In this document: piece after piece, positions 1 to 12,148 of the stretch | Numbering within the stretch: position 1 is the stretch's first letter | Layout: each line of letters starts with the position of its first letter | Origin: Porodaedalea pini | Taxonomy: Eukaryota; Basidiomycota; Agaricomycetes; Hymenochaetales; Hymenochaetaceae | DNA: 64,000 nucleotides | NCBI GenBank assembly: GCA_002794775.1 | Contig: NBAY01000004.1 | Coordinates: forward strand, 806,001 to 870,000 | Direction of reading: 5' to 3' | Made by a program: the position numbers and the translations under genes | The notes under the pieces: generated by a model | Told to the model about the DNA's origin: nothing | The model's database searches: none | Seen by the model: only the letters and a program-made list of their open reading frames with translations

Positions 1-515
1 CTGAAGAATTGGAAGGTGTGTTCAACTTGCGGATGACTCCGAGGGAAGGAAACCTGACCAGTTGTCCTACAGATGGCGACTTCAGAAAGCATGTTCAGAC
101 CCTCCAAGACGATGTATGGGCCTATATCCTTCAGCCACATTCCCTTGATTACTTACGCCCGAGCAGAATCTCAAACAGAACATGACGATTGTTGAAGGCT
201 TGAAGGCCATCGCCGAGCAGAGGGGCGTCACTCCGGCCCAGCTGTGCATCGCCTGGGTCTCCTCCTTGGGTCCGCACATTGTCCCCATACCTGGCTCTTC
301 GTGAGTATACCACCGGATTATTCATATGTAAACCACTGCGGATTGCTCATGATTGAAATAGGAACAAGAAGAGGACAGAAGAGAATTCGGCTGCCGCTGA
401 CATTACGCTGACCACGGCTGATTCGGACGCTATCAAGCAGTTACTGGAGGAGAACCCGGTCAAAGGACACAGATACGGTGCGGGAGGCGACGAGGCATTT
501 TACTTGTGGGGATGA
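1..515 (+). CDS. Aldo-keto reductase, pyridoxal reductase type, copy 1 (3' end only)
   Basis: This is the C-terminal part of a NADPH-dependent aldo-keto reductase like fungal pyridoxal reductase/pyridoxine 4-dehydrogenase (Plr1). The gene is cut by the window start. Exons read 1-15, 73-113, 167-300 and 362-515, with GT..AG introns between them. The translation holds the family's late signature: TPAQLCIAWV, then the NADPH-contacting PIPGSS and NKKRTEEN stretch, and it ends LWG-stop. No lesion is visible in this part, so it could be the functional member of the array. Two downstream copies on the same strand are damaged. The family call is firm; the substrate is inferred. Confidence 0.8.
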
Positions 516-1447
516 GGGGGAAGTGCATTTGCCATCGGTCAAGAGATGAAGTTGAAGAAGCGATACTAGTACTGTTCTGCCTGAAAACCTGGCGTGTATG
601 TATATTGTAATGTAAGATTGTTCCACGAGAATCAAGTCAAACAGATTTCATCTCAAAATTTATCATACGAGATTTGCTAGAGATAGAAAGACATGTAAGA
701 AAAAACTCCTAGAAGAACAAAAGTCGTCATATATGCTCGAGGTCAGCTCTGATCTACCCCGAATATGCAATAAATTAACTGGCGAAGTGCAGAATTGTTT
801 TGAACTTGCTCCTGGGTTATGCACATGAGAACCAGCTTCCATATTTGCATACGCTATAAGATTTATTCCATTTACGTAAATTACCTTTATGTTCGCGGAA
901 CTTCGAACGCATTAATATTGAGAACTTTTCTCTCAGGAGTAACTTCCGCAGCCTCGCAGCCTCTCTTCAAATCCGTCTGGCATCTATAGATGGCAATGGT
1001 GACGCCTTGGGTCTAGAGCATGCTCTGAATAGCAGTATGCCCGTTAGCAAATTACTGGATCTCCTGTCAGCGGCTGTGGCTCTCGAATAATTTACTTGGG
1101 GTTATGATCACACTCAGAGTCTAGAAATCAGATCAACTCCGTTAGAAGCCTAGTGTGCCATTGCCCACGGTACTGTAGTATGCTATGACTGAAGTACTTG
1201 TCCGGATGCACCCCACGTCTTGCCGTGATATTGGAGCCGAAGGATGACGAGTCCTTCAGAAGACGGCAGTACACCGACTCGGAGTGCATTCGTAAGTAGT
1301 GGAGACCAGAAGCACTCAATGGGTATTCTGGGAACCTGCACAATTATAGAATGCGCACTGGCGGCTCATTTATGAGTGCACTGTCACCTGCTTGTCCCGT
1401 CATCGCCCATGCACGTACATCCAAGATTATATCAACTATCTAAAGAC
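516..1447. other. Intergenic region between AKR copies 1 and 2
   Basis: No coding feature is visible. The stretch from about 1230 to 1450 resembles 4830-5040, just upstream of copy 3. So the promoter-proximal DNA of the reductase gene was duplicated together with the gene. Confidence 0.5.
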
Positions 1448-3073
1448 ATGACGAACACGACGAAACTCGGCTTTGGCACAAATTCTATTAGCGTCGGGAA
1501 GATTGGAGTTAGCATCGAGGCCCTTTTTTTCAGCGTGCTACGGACTTGAGCTGACATGCCCGCTCATCTAGCACGGTCTTATGTTGATGACGTCCGTTAT
1601 GTTACCTACCTCGCCATACACGCTGTCCAAACTGACCAACTCGTAGTTGGAAGCCAAATCCCGTATCTGACGAGGAGGCATTCGAGTCTATCAAGACGTC
1701 GCTAGACTCGGTGCCCCCTGGCTCGAAGATGCTTCTGAACAGCGGTAAGTCTTTGCGGTTCGTGTACAATTAATCGCATCTAAAGTATCCTCAAAGGTGA
1801 ATTTTACGGAATGAACCCTCCCGAAGCCAATCTCGAGCTCGTCGCTCGGTTCTTCGAGAAGTACCCGAGCTACATAGAGAAGGCATTCCTTTCTGTCAAG
1901 GTCCATATTCCAGTTCTTCGTTTAGCAAGACTTTACCAACTCTTATCGGACAGGGCGGAGTCGCAGTCGGCGATCGCAAGCCTGATGCTTCGTAAGGCTT
2001 TCCTGAAATTCAAACCACGAGCCTGTAATTAATTCCTATGAAGCCCGGAGAACCTGAAGCTCAGCGTTGACAACATTCTGGAAAAGCTCCGCGGGACTAA
2101 GACGCTCGATCTTTTCGAGTGCGCACGCGTCGACCCAAAGGTCCCGATTGAGGATCAAATCAAGACACTCTCTGACTTCGTCGCAGAGGGGAAATTCGAT
2201 TTCATAGGCATGTCGGAGTGCAAGGCATCCACTCTGAGACGTGCCAATGCTATGAGCTTCATGCTTTCAGGCTGTCAATAAGTATTGAGTCTATACAGGT
2301 CCACCCTATTGCAGCCGTTGAGATAGAGGTCAGTCCTTGGTCTTATGATGACTAGGTGAAAGAAGGTTCGTACATGCTCTGACCCAATTCCCCATTCAAG
2401 GGTTATCGCTGGTGTTCCAGTCATCGCTACATCGAAGGAACTCGGGACGATCGTCTGCGCTTATTCGTGAGTTTCATGAACCCGAGAGAAAAGACTTTAT
2501 GCTGACTATGAATTTCCAAAGACCTCTCGGACGAGGTTTCCTTGCTGGGAAATTCAAGACTACTGATGAGTTGGAAAGTTCGTAAAATAAATAAATATAT
2601 ACATGGATATTCATGGCTGACGTACACTTTTCTAGAGGGTGATCTGAGGCAGCATCTGCACCGCTTCCAAGATGAGGTACGAGCCTTCAGCTTTTAACTG
2701 CTGCTCTGGCATATTCATTCTCGCCTTAGACTATCAAACACAACACGGCAATCGTCGAAGGTTTGAAGATTATCGCCGACCAAAAGGATATAACGCCGGC
2801 ACAGCTATGCATTGCCTGGGTCTCCTCACTCGGCCCACACGTTGTCCCCATCCCCGGTTCTTCGTAAGTTCCAATTCTGACTCATTTGAAGACTTCCCAA
2901 AAATTTACAATCTAAACAGGAACAAGAAGAGGACGGCTGAGAATACAGTGGCGGGAGATATCGTGTTGAATACAGCTGAACTGAAAGCTGTTGAGAAGGT
3001 GCTGGATGAGTACCCAGTCAAAGGCAATGGGTATTATGATGCGAGCGACGAGCAAAGCTACTTGTGGGGATGA
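1448..3073 (+). pseudogene. Aldo-keto reductase, pyridoxal reductase type, copy 2 (probably non-functional)
   Basis: This is a full-length tandem copy of the reductase. The start at 1448 gives MTNTTKLGFG, followed by [59 protein letters not shown] and the C-terminal PIPGSS..NKKRTAEN, ending LWG. Most exon joins are regular GT..AG. Three problems sit in one block. The intron after ANA (near 2254) starts with AT instead of GT. An in-frame TAG lies at about 2353-2355, just after SPWSYDD. The next intron (about 2366-2400) joins out of frame before VIAGVPVIA. I found no alternative splice choice that repairs all three. It is probably a pseudogene, but expression data could change this. Confidence 0.6.
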
Positions 3074-5041
3074 GTAAAAGGAGTCAGGTGGGAAAGTGAT
3101 TGTGTACTTGACGCACACGTTTTGAAATGGAACTTGATAAGGTTAGCCTAGAGTTTCCCAAGAATCTGGGATGTTATATAACAGCTCAAAAATAGTTAAC
3201 TCGAATACATACCCAGAAACATTTGACTTCAAGTTAGAGACAAAATTGATCATTCTTTTTCACATAAAACCCGAGAAGACAGTGCCTTTACCTCTTTGTC
3301 CGTTGTAGTAACTTTGATAACCATTAGGTTTTTGAGCTGTTTTTGAACATGAAGTATATGTATGCACTTGTGTCGAAGACCAATACAGTAACAGTTGCCA
3401 GTTGAAAATACTGCTTGAGGGTTATTGATGATACCCAGAGTGGCACTTGGTCAGATTCGATAGGTTCGACATTGGATTGAAGGTAGGATGCCATTTAGTA
3501 AGGCAAGAGTGCTTTGATGTGATATACTGTATATATGATTGGAGGTAGGTGTGACGAGAGGACATCTAGCTCGAATGCATGAACAATTTCTATACATCTC
3601 CTCTTAGGAAGATAAGCTCTGAATAACTATGAAGTCTCCGATGATGAATGGTTAAACATAGCTGGAGCTGTGCCGCTGTCACGCCCACTTTACCTCCAAC
3701 ACTTTGCACTCTGCTTCCTGATACATACTGGTATTCTATAAATTCTTCTCGGAAACAGCTCTGGATTGGATCTCAGATGTGAGAGTGTGATCGTGAAACT
3801 TTTCCTAGGAGACTGAGGATGGGATGGCAGCTAGTGCAACTTGGTTCATCATGAGACCAGCAGAAACACCTGATGGCACCTTAGATGAACTCAGGAGAAG
3901 ACAGGAACACATTACTATCCGGATATCCAATCATCCACATCAGACCTCCAAAATACAGAAGTAGGTATTGATCTTGACCCTTTACGACGAGTCCGAGAGA
4001 TTAAGTGAGCAGCTTAACCACACAATAACATACCAATCATAGTCTGCTGAAATGGATGTCACTGCCAGTCATACATCTGAATGAGTTTTGCGAAATTGTA
4101 TGAGTCAGGGCTCAACAATTTTAGAAATGCACGGATGAGTGGGGTATGCACAGCCGACAGCACTTCCATGCATTCCTACATCAAACGCAGGAGAACCCCG
4201 TGCACCACACACTCCTCCGGTGAGATTCTGTGCTGGAGGTCGACACGGCGGCGAATGCTCCATTTTCAGCCACATAAGTAAATGTGATGGAGGAGAATCT
4301 GGCCAAATGCGAGAGGTATCTTGATGGAAGCAGCAAGTAAAGTTATTCATAGGGATGAGAGGGAGTCAAGTGAAAATGGCTGTATACGTGGCGCATACAT
4401 TTCAGAACAGGGTTTGAAAAGGCCAGCCTAGCTCTCACAAGAACCTGGTCGCATCATGCAGCGTCAGTACTACTACTACTGTAGTACTAGCCTCCAAATC
4501 AATCACGGGCTTTAATTTGCCGTTGAATATGAATCAGATTGCACTTTGCCCAAGGGCTACTTCCGTCTGACTATTTCTCCAAATCTGTCATCATTCAGCG
4601 GCTTTCGGAGGTTTCCTTGGATCTTCGAGTTGCTCGGTCTGGTCATATGGCCGTGTACGCATCTCCGAGTCAGCGGTTGTTCAAGTCTCCCGAGTCTCCT
4701 GCTAGCGGCATCTTGCGTTGTAGTCAGAACAAGGATCAAGGCGAGAACATCATGCTGAGTCTGATTTTGAATCATAGCCGATAAAAGTAAAGTCTATAAA
4801 TGGCTCACCTTTCTGAGGTAACTTCTAGATGGAGCCGAAGGTGACGAGTCCTTCGGCGGACACCGATTCGGAACACGTTCATAAGTAGCAGTAGAGGAGC
4901 GCGCAATGAAAGTTCTGATAACATACATAACTATAAAACGCATACGGGCAGCTTCTTCTACGTTCATTGGCATACCTGTTACCTTTGTTGTTGTCAACAC
5001 CCACACTCTCAAGATTCTGTTGAATACTAGTGGCTGAGGAT
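3074..5041. other. Intergenic region between AKR copies 2 and 3
   Basis: There is no intact gene here. It contains a relic of a reductase 3' end (about 4334-4440) and a duplicated upstream region (about 4830-5040). Short open frames at 4081-4350 and 4539-5162 overlap each other on both strands and show no recognisable protein. Confidence 0.5.
4334..4440 (+). repeat. Relic of an AKR gene 3' end
   Basis: This stretch aligns by eye with 3059-3170, which covers the stop codon and 3' flank of copy 2. Shared blocks include a GGGATGAG segment, an AGGAGTCA/GGGAGTCA block, the ACGCACACGTTTTGAAA-like segment and AAGAATCTGG/AAGAACCTGG. It implies that a further reductase copy once stood here and lost its coding part. 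Confidence 0.5.
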
Positions 5042-6673
5042 ATGATGAAGACGGCAAAACTGGGCTCTGGAGTAAACGCGATCGATATTGGCAAGATTGG
5101 AGTGAGTACTCTGCCCTTAAGGCACAATGTTCTTGACCTGGCGTGACTGATTTCATCAGCACGGACTTATGCTGATGACGTGCGTGCTATCATCGACCTC
5201 GCGATACCCACGCTATGGATGCTGACCACGAAGTAGCTCGAAACCGAATCCTATATCTGACGAAGAGGCATTCGAATCTATCAAGACATCACTGGATTCA
5301 GTACCCCCTGGCTCGAAGATGCTTCTTAACAGCGGTAAGCATTTACGGTGTATATGCGCAATTACTCACAGCTATAAAAGTATCCTCGAAGGTGAATTTT
5401 ACGGTATGGACCCTCCCGAAGCCAACCTCGAGCTGGTCGCTCGGTTCTTCGAGAAGTATCCAAGTTGTACAGAGAAGGCATTTCTTTACGTCAAAACGCG
5501 TATTTCAATACCTCGTTCAGCAAGAGCATTGTGCACCAACTCACTGGACAGGGTGGATTGGCGTTCAACACTCGCTCGCCTGATGCTTCGTAAGAAGTTA
5601 TAAAGTCTGAGCCATCAGCATATGATTAACTGCTATGAAGCCCAGAATATTTGAAACGCAGCGTCGACAACATTCTGGAAAAGCTCCGCGGGACTAAGAA
5701 GCTCGATCTCTTCGAGTGCGTGCGCGTCGACCCAAAGGTCCCGATTGAGGATCAAATCAAGACACTCTCTGACTTCGTCGCAGAGGGGAAATTCGATTTC
5801 ATAGGCATATCGGAGTGCAAGGCATCCACTCTGAGACGTGCCAATGCTATGAGCTTCATGCTTGCAGGCTGCCGATAAATATTGAGTCTATACAGGTCCA
5901 TTCTATCGCAGCCGTTGAGATAGAGGTCAGTCCTTGGTCTTATGATGACTAGGTGAAAGAAGGTTCGTACATGCTCTGACCCAATTCCCCATTCAAGGGT
6001 TATCGCTGGTGTTCCAGTCATCGCTACATCGAAAGAACTCGGGACGATCGTCTGCGCTTATTCGTGAGTTTCACGAACCCGAGAGAAAAGACTTTATGCT
6101 GACTATGAACTTCCGAAGACCTCTCGGACGAGGTTTCCTTGCTGGGAAATTCAAGACTACTGATGAGTTGGAGGGTACGTGAAACAAATAGAAATATACA
6201 TAGCATGAATGACTCACCTGCGTTCTTGCAGAGGGTGACAGACGACGGCACCTTCACCGTTTCCAAGATGAAGTACGGATCTAGCTCTTGACAACGTTTT
6301 TTTTTTTTGCTCATTCATTCTTGACCAAGAACATCAAACACAACACGGCCATTGTCGAAGGCTTGAAGACTATCGCCGAGCAGAAGGGTATAACGCCGGC
6401 ACAGCTGTGTATCATCTGGGTTTCTTCACTGGGCCCACACGTCGTTCCCATCCCTGGCTCTTCGTGAGTTCCGCCTAGACGGAATGGAAGACCTTCCAAA
6501 ATCTCACATTCTGAAACAGCAACAAGAAAGGAACAGCCGAGAATACGGCTGCAGGTGATATCATGCTAAGTGCCACCGAAATGGAAGCCGTTGAGAAGGT
6601 GCTGGAGGAGAACCCGGTGAAAGGTAACAGGTATTTCGACGGGAGCGACGAGAAAAATCTCTTGTGGGGTTGA
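5042..6673 (+). pseudogene. Aldo-keto reductase, pyridoxal reductase type, copy 3 (probably non-functional)
   Basis: This is the third tandem copy. It starts MMKTAKLGSG and runs through [52 protein letters not shown] and FIGISECKAS to PIPGSS, NKKGTAEN and LWG-stop at 6671-6673. It carries the same three lesions as copy 2: the AT donor near 5854, the TAG near 5951 and the out-of-frame next intron. It has one more of its own: the donor after YVK (near 5495) reads AAAACGCGT where copy 2 has AAGGTCCAT. Sequence from about 5700 to 6180 is almost identical to 2100-2580, introns included, while upstream exons differ much more. That suggests gene conversion between the copies. Confidence 0.6.
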
Positions 6674-6972
6674 CGGGAAAAGGGCATCGCAGAGAAACAG
6701 TGCCTCAGTATTTCAGGCGTATAGATAGTGCTTAATATTAGAATTTTTGACGTGGTATGTTGCCTAGCTAGTCGATGCATTGTGTGATTATGTAGTTCTT
6801 GCGGCGAAATTCAAGTGAGGTTCAGACTCAGAGGGAAACGAATTTCGCGAGTAGTGTACGGGTTTTGCCGTGCTGCCACAAACGCGGGAGCTCGTCGCGT
6901 TCGTTCGAACCAAACTTTCTTCTAGCGCAGCCTTCACAAACTTCTTCTCTCTCTTTGGCACTACAAACGGCT
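6674..6972. other. Intergenic and LEO1 upstream region
   Basis: It carries the 3' flank of AKR copy 3 and the likely promoter and 5' UTR of LEO1, with pyrimidine-rich CTTCTTCTCTCTCTTT just before the LEO1 start. No other feature is visible. Confidence 0.4.
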
Positions 6973-8776
6973 ATGGACGACTTTTTGGATCCCCAACTTT
7001 TCGAGCCAAGTGGCTTGGCCACAAACGAAGATGACCTTTTTGGTGTTGACATCAAGCCGAAAGTTGAGAAGGAACCGCTGAAGGTCGAGCAGGATGAGGA
7101 GATGGAGGATCTTTTTGGTGATGACGAGGCTGCAGAGGAGCCAGCGAAAGAAAAGTGAGTCATGTATTGCATTCTGCCTGTGTGCAAACGCTGGACTACG
7201 CTCTCTTAGGTCACCTTCGCCAGTTGCAAGTGCAGGGCGCGACGGGTCTGAGGCGCTTTCTGCGTCGGAGCTCAAGCATCGTCAAGAAATGGAGTATGAA
7301 GAGGACGAAGGCCAAGATGAGAATGTCGTCGAGCTCAAACACGCTGTTCTGACCATACCAAACATACCAATGCCAAAAAGCTCAGACGGAAATGTAAGAC
7401 AATTGGTACCGTTAGAAAATACGGTGCTTATCAGTCGTTTGTTGCACTGTAGTACTGGGTCATCAAGATGCCCAACTTTGTCAAGCTGGACCCGAAGCCC
7501 TTCCATCCAGATACATACACAGTTCCTGATCAGTCCGCGGACGGCGTGTCCGATAAAGAAAAGAGCATGAGCATCAAGCTCGAGGTAGAGAATACTATTC
7601 GGTGGAGATGGATCAAGGATGATGCTGGTAAAGACGTGGTGGATGAGTCTGGTCGGGAAGTGAGCAATAATGTCTGCATTAAAATTGTCCGCATTGGTTC
7701 TAACTGGATACTCTGAAAAGAAACGACAATCTAATAGTAGAATCATTCGGTGGTCGGATGGGACTCTCAGCCTCCTGCTGGGGAAAGAACTCTTCGATAT
7801 TAGCCAGGCATTCGAAGGCGTCTCTGGGATGCCTCGTCAAACCTCGAGCCTTGGTTCTCTTTCCCAGAGCCAGAATGTCAGTCAAGGTGCCACGCCGCAG
7901 ATGCATGGAGGAAGAGGATCGGGCCTCACTTACCTGGTTGCGCAGCACAAGCGTCCAGGTATTCTGCAGACCGAGGTCCCTATTACGGGGCACATGACAT
8001 TACGACCCACGGGTATGCAAAGCGAGACACATCGCAAGCTTGCGCGTGCAGTTGGCCAGAAGCACTCGCGCGTCGCGCGCCTGCGCATTGCCCCCGACTC
8101 CGTTACCCAACGGGACGCTCTGGAAACGCTGAAAGCAGCACAGAAAAAGCCTCGGCGAACGCGTGCTTCTGGCACTCGTGAAAACGGAGAGCCCGGCGGT
8201 TCTGCGCGGAAGAGGCGTGGTGGCTACGGACGCCGTAGGGAGAGTGTCTGGTCAGACGAGGAACCAGAAGCGGGGACGTTTGAAGACTCGGATGAAGATG
8301 ACGAGGCTGACTACGACTCTTCTCCACGGAAGAGACGCAGCTCTGGGGAGAGTCGTAAAGACGCAGAAGCCAAACGCGGTGCCGGCGATTATCAGACTGA
8401 TGACTTCCTCGTCGCTGACTCGTCGGAAGGCGAGGACGGCTTCAGTGCCAGTTCAAAGCGCAAAAACAAGGCAAAGAAGCGCAGACGCCGTTCCGAGGAT
8501 AACAAAGCCGAAGGCGAAGTAGATGCTCTAGACGAGCTCGACGCCAAAATTGCACGGCAAGAAGAGGAGAGTCGTCGTAGGAAACAAGCTGCGGAACACA
8601 ACGATGAAGACGCCCAAGGAAGTGCTGGTCCGACGGAAAGGAAAGATTCCGAGGATGTGGCTATGGATATGGATGTAGAGAGCGAGGAAGAGGAAGAATT
8701 CAACGTCCGTCGGACAGGGACCGGCTCCCGCAAAAAACGCGCCATCGCCTTGGACGACGACGACGACGAGGAGTGA
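6973..8776 (+). CDS. LEO1: RNA polymerase II-associated Paf1 complex subunit Leo1
   Basis: Leo1 is a Paf1 complex subunit that travels with RNA polymerase II and supports histone modification during elongation. The four exons are 6973-7154, 7210-7393, 7452-7671 and 7721-8776, all with GT..AG introns. The N-terminus is acidic (MDDFLDPQLFEPSG, EDDLFG). The core Leo1 domain follows, with WVIKMPNFVKLDPKPFHPDTY, NTIRWRW and the strongly diagnostic SRIIRWSDGTLSLLLG, then LVAQHK and LRPTGMQSETHRKL. The C-terminus is a long charged tail of alternating acidic and basic runs with a terminal Asp/Glu stretch, as is usual for Leo1. The start is the first ATG in the frame and gives the conserved acidic head. 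The gene lies tail-to-tail with the ataxin-10-like gene, about 110 bp apart. Confidence 0.93.
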
Positions 8777-8888
8777 TCTTGCCGAATGCTGTCCCGCGCC
8801 CGCTGTCGACATGCTTTCCAATGTATAGTACACAATGTGATACCTATGCTGTGCTATATAACTTCTTTCGGCTTCGTATGCCAGTGCC

Positions 8889-11292
8889 TCATCTTCGTAC
8901 CCCAGGTGCGTCACGTAGAACCCCGTTCTCATCCCAAGTCCCCATTGGCTTTATTGTATCAACCACAGCCTGGTTTTCGACATTTTCGTGGAGGAGATTC
9001 CGGAGTGCAAAAAGTGCATGCTCCCGCAGGTCTGTCCCGATTGTAGACAAAAATAGGATAGGAATCCGCCGGCAAATCAATAAATAAAAATTTCGCCACC
9101 GCATCCGGGAGTCAAACAAAGAGCCGTATCAATGATTTTTCAAAGTAACTGGCACTGGAAATTAATTTGAATGGTACGCACAAGGGTTGCGTTCGTCCGT
9201 GACGCACAAATTCATGACGACCGTAATGCCGTCGCATGCCCGCACTCGGTCTTGCACCGCTCGATTCTCGTAGCACAGGATGCCCAGTAGGCGCGCGAGG
9301 TCCCGCTTTAGATAGGAAAAGCCCCTATCATCCTTTTTATCCGTTTGGGCGGGTGGAAGAGTACCATCAGGGCGGGGTGTACTCCACGACGCTCTGCCGA
9401 ACATAATCCGCGGGAGGAAAGCGTCTAACAGGCGCAGTAATTCTAGAAAAGCGTTTGTCAGTACTTGGGTGTCTGCTGCGGACACACAACTATGCGCAAC
9501 TAAGCGCTTGCTTGGCGCGAGGGTTGGAGAAGCAGCTTCAGAGATCTAACTAGTTCTTCACCTATGAGGTTTTCTATCAAGCTATCGTCATTCGGTAACG
9601 AAGCGTCGGTCAGGAACTGCCTCGTCCATCGCGCCTCTTCAGTGAGGTTGCCACGGGCATCTTGGGCGAGAGTCATTGTGCAGAAGCACTGCGCTACGAG
9701 TACCGTGGCTTCACAGACCTTCGGAAGAAGGACGTCCAGGCTCTGCAAAGGCACCACGTCGTCTGCGTCGGCGCTTTCTGCGCTTGAACTACATGATTTC
9801 GAAATTGTATTGTCTTCGGGAGCTGTACCAGCAGCGTTCGACTGTCCTAGTGAATGCCTGATAGATGACTGAGCATAGTAAACGAGCTCGAGGAGCTTGA
9901 TTAAGAGAATCGTAGTGATCTGTGAAGAGGTAGCACAATCCTCGGACTGCATATCTGTGTTCTTTTCTTCTAGAACATTTGGCGTCGAAGACTGCATCAG
10001 ATAAGAATCTAGGAGCTTGAGCAGTGTTGTTTGGTGAGGATTCACTATTTCGCCTTCCCTGAAGTAGCGATAAGGTTCATTGCAGAAGAACCGGAAGCGA
10101 AATGGCGCACATTGTCGTGATGGCTAACAGTGAGGGCGCAAAGCCATTATCAAACAAAGTTTTGAAGATGTTCCATCTATACAAGTCCGTCGATGAAAGG
10201 GGGGAAATAAACTTGAAGAGAGACAACGTACCCCACGTTGAATATGTCGGAGTTCTCATTGTTATCGCTGGTCTCAACATACTTAGCAATTCTGTCTAGC
10301 ATCGCCACGCAAAGACGCCGACCCATCGATGTATCAGCTAACATGCGCCTACACATTTGGTTAGAAAAAGTTGTACATCTGGAGACAGGGGGAAGGCTAT
10401 ACTTACATTCTCTCGCAATTTCCGATGATACAGTTAGTAATTAAAACAAGAGCGGCGGTGACAGTGCGGTCGTCCGGATGCGCCATCATTCGTCTAAAGA
10501 ATAAGTACTGTTTCAGGTTGCAGTCTGTGCCGTTAGTATTTAAACATACACGAGTATGTTTTTCCCCTCAGCAAGAGCCATGTAGGTAATCCAAAGCTGC
10601 TGCACCAACTCCTCGTTTGAAGTAACGAGATTTGATATAGTTTGCGTCAGAAATCGAGTGGCCATGAATTCTTCGAAGACTATGCTGAGCTTCTAGACCC
10701 GAGCTCTAACGAGAAAAGGGCCTTACCTTCCTCGTTTAAGGCGAAGACGTGAGATGTGTATGTGTGTGCGACTGCCCGGATTTCTGGTTCAAATTTACTG
10801 AAAGGATATGTTATTCATGAGTCACGAACACTCATCGAAGACAAAAGCATACAATGCTTCTCGTTGATTATTTGGATTCCCTGCGACGAGGTTACGAGTA
10901 AAGCGGGCAACGCACAGAGTCCATGGTCTTTGCATTGAGTCATCGAGAAGCAAACTGATGTTTCTCATGCTCAGTGTCTTCCAGGTCTCGCATAGCTTTT
11001 CCCATATATCTGGAGACGAGTGGCCTATGTTTTCCCTTGTAATAGCGTCGCGTGCAAGATCGGCAGAAATTTTATCAAGACTACCAAGAGCGCCGACAAA
11101 ATCTAGACTTCCAGGAGGGCTCGAGCAGAAAGCAGTGAGGTTCTGACAGACCAGTGCGTTCTGAATGTTTGCCATCCAGGTCAGCTTTAGCTCGAGATGT
11201 GGGTAAAATGACAAGCTAAAAAAAGAATCAGATCTGGCCGAGCGAAATTGGCGGTAGCTTATGTCATAATTGGTTACCATTAATGGGATCAT
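8889..11292 (-). CDS. Ataxin-10-like armadillo-repeat protein
   Basis: This is a multi-exon minus-strand gene. Its last exons carry the ataxin-10 C-terminal domain (yeast Ctr86 family): FSYLKRDLARLLGILCYENRAVQD, then CVTDERNPY joined across an intron to LREHALFALRNLLHENVENQ, ending DAPGVRR-stop. Upstream exons show helical, armadillo-like text (MRNISLLL.., CVARFTRNLVAGNPNNQREAL, FMATRFLTQTISNLVTSNEELVQQLW, KLLDSYL). Ataxin-10 proteins bind partners in cytokinesis and Gbeta signalling in animals; the fungal role is poorly defined. The 5' end is uncertain. An ATG at 11175 and one at 11292 are both in the first recognised exon, and a pyrimidine tract with AG just inside suggests that a further upstream exon may exist, possibly within 11300-11483. 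Confidence 0.75.
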
Positions 11293-12148
11293 CTAAAAAA
11301 GAAAGAGGCGGTTCGTCGGCTGTATTTTTGCTCACGCTTCTGGCTCAAGGCATCGACGTCAAGCGCCGTAATCACGCGTTCGTTCGCCGTGCTCGTCGGT
11401 CGAGTCAAGATGCTATGTACACAGCATGGACAGCCTACGGAACCGCTTTCATTTCTTGTCCCTTCAGGCGAGTCACAATACACCTCATGGAGGTCTTCAA
11501 TCTCAGAACCAATCAGTTAAATCGCAAGCGTTTTCAGAGATATTCTGGTGTTCTGGACAACCTTTACTTCGAATGGGCAAGGATGACGAGCATGTCGGCG
11601 GTACACTTTTTGCGTTGAACCACGCGGTGTGCAGAAGATGACAACGAAAAGTAACTGTTCATGTACATACACATTGCCTCGCCGCCGAGGGCCTCATAAG
11701 TGGATTCCCAGATAAGCACTGCTTGTGATGCAGACACGCGAAGGTTTCAAAGACGCGACGTCCCATTTGAGATGTGTGGCCGAATATAGACAAGCAGCGT
11801 TCCTTCTCGTCAACGAAGTTCTCCTTCGAATGCACTGGCTCATCCGACCCGTTCCCCTTATGCACAGGCTATAAGAACAGCGCGTTTACGCTTCCCAGCC
11901 TCCCCCAGAGATGGGCTCTGTTCTACACAATTGGCAGCACTGGTTTCTTTCCACATCCCTTATCCTGCCATCCGACCAACAGGAAGCATCATCCATCGGA
12001 AGGCACTTCCCCACTCGACTTTTTCATTTTACTCCCACGCAAAACTGGAAAAGAGAAGTTGACGCGGACTGCTATCCAGTGTAATATATATCACAAGTCA
12101 TCGGCCTCTGAAGATAAAACGTTCCCATACCCCCTTCCTTCCGCCATC
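11293..12148. other. Divergent intergenic region
   Basis: This lies between the minus-strand ataxin-10-like gene and the plus-strand gene at 12149. It may hold the missing first exon of the former and both promoters. C/T-rich text at 11860-12140 is typical of a fungal 5' UTR. An open frame at 11283-11618 has no recognisable content. Confidence 0.4.

Noticed and set aside
2254..2310. A U12-type AT-AC intron in the reductase copies
   Set aside because: The intron-like segment starts with AT but ends in AG and lacks a U12 donor consensus. A mutated ordinary donor is simpler.
11283..11618. Plus-strand open frame of 111 codons
   Set aside because: It overlaps the likely 5' end of the ataxin-10-like gene on the other strand and has no recognisable content.
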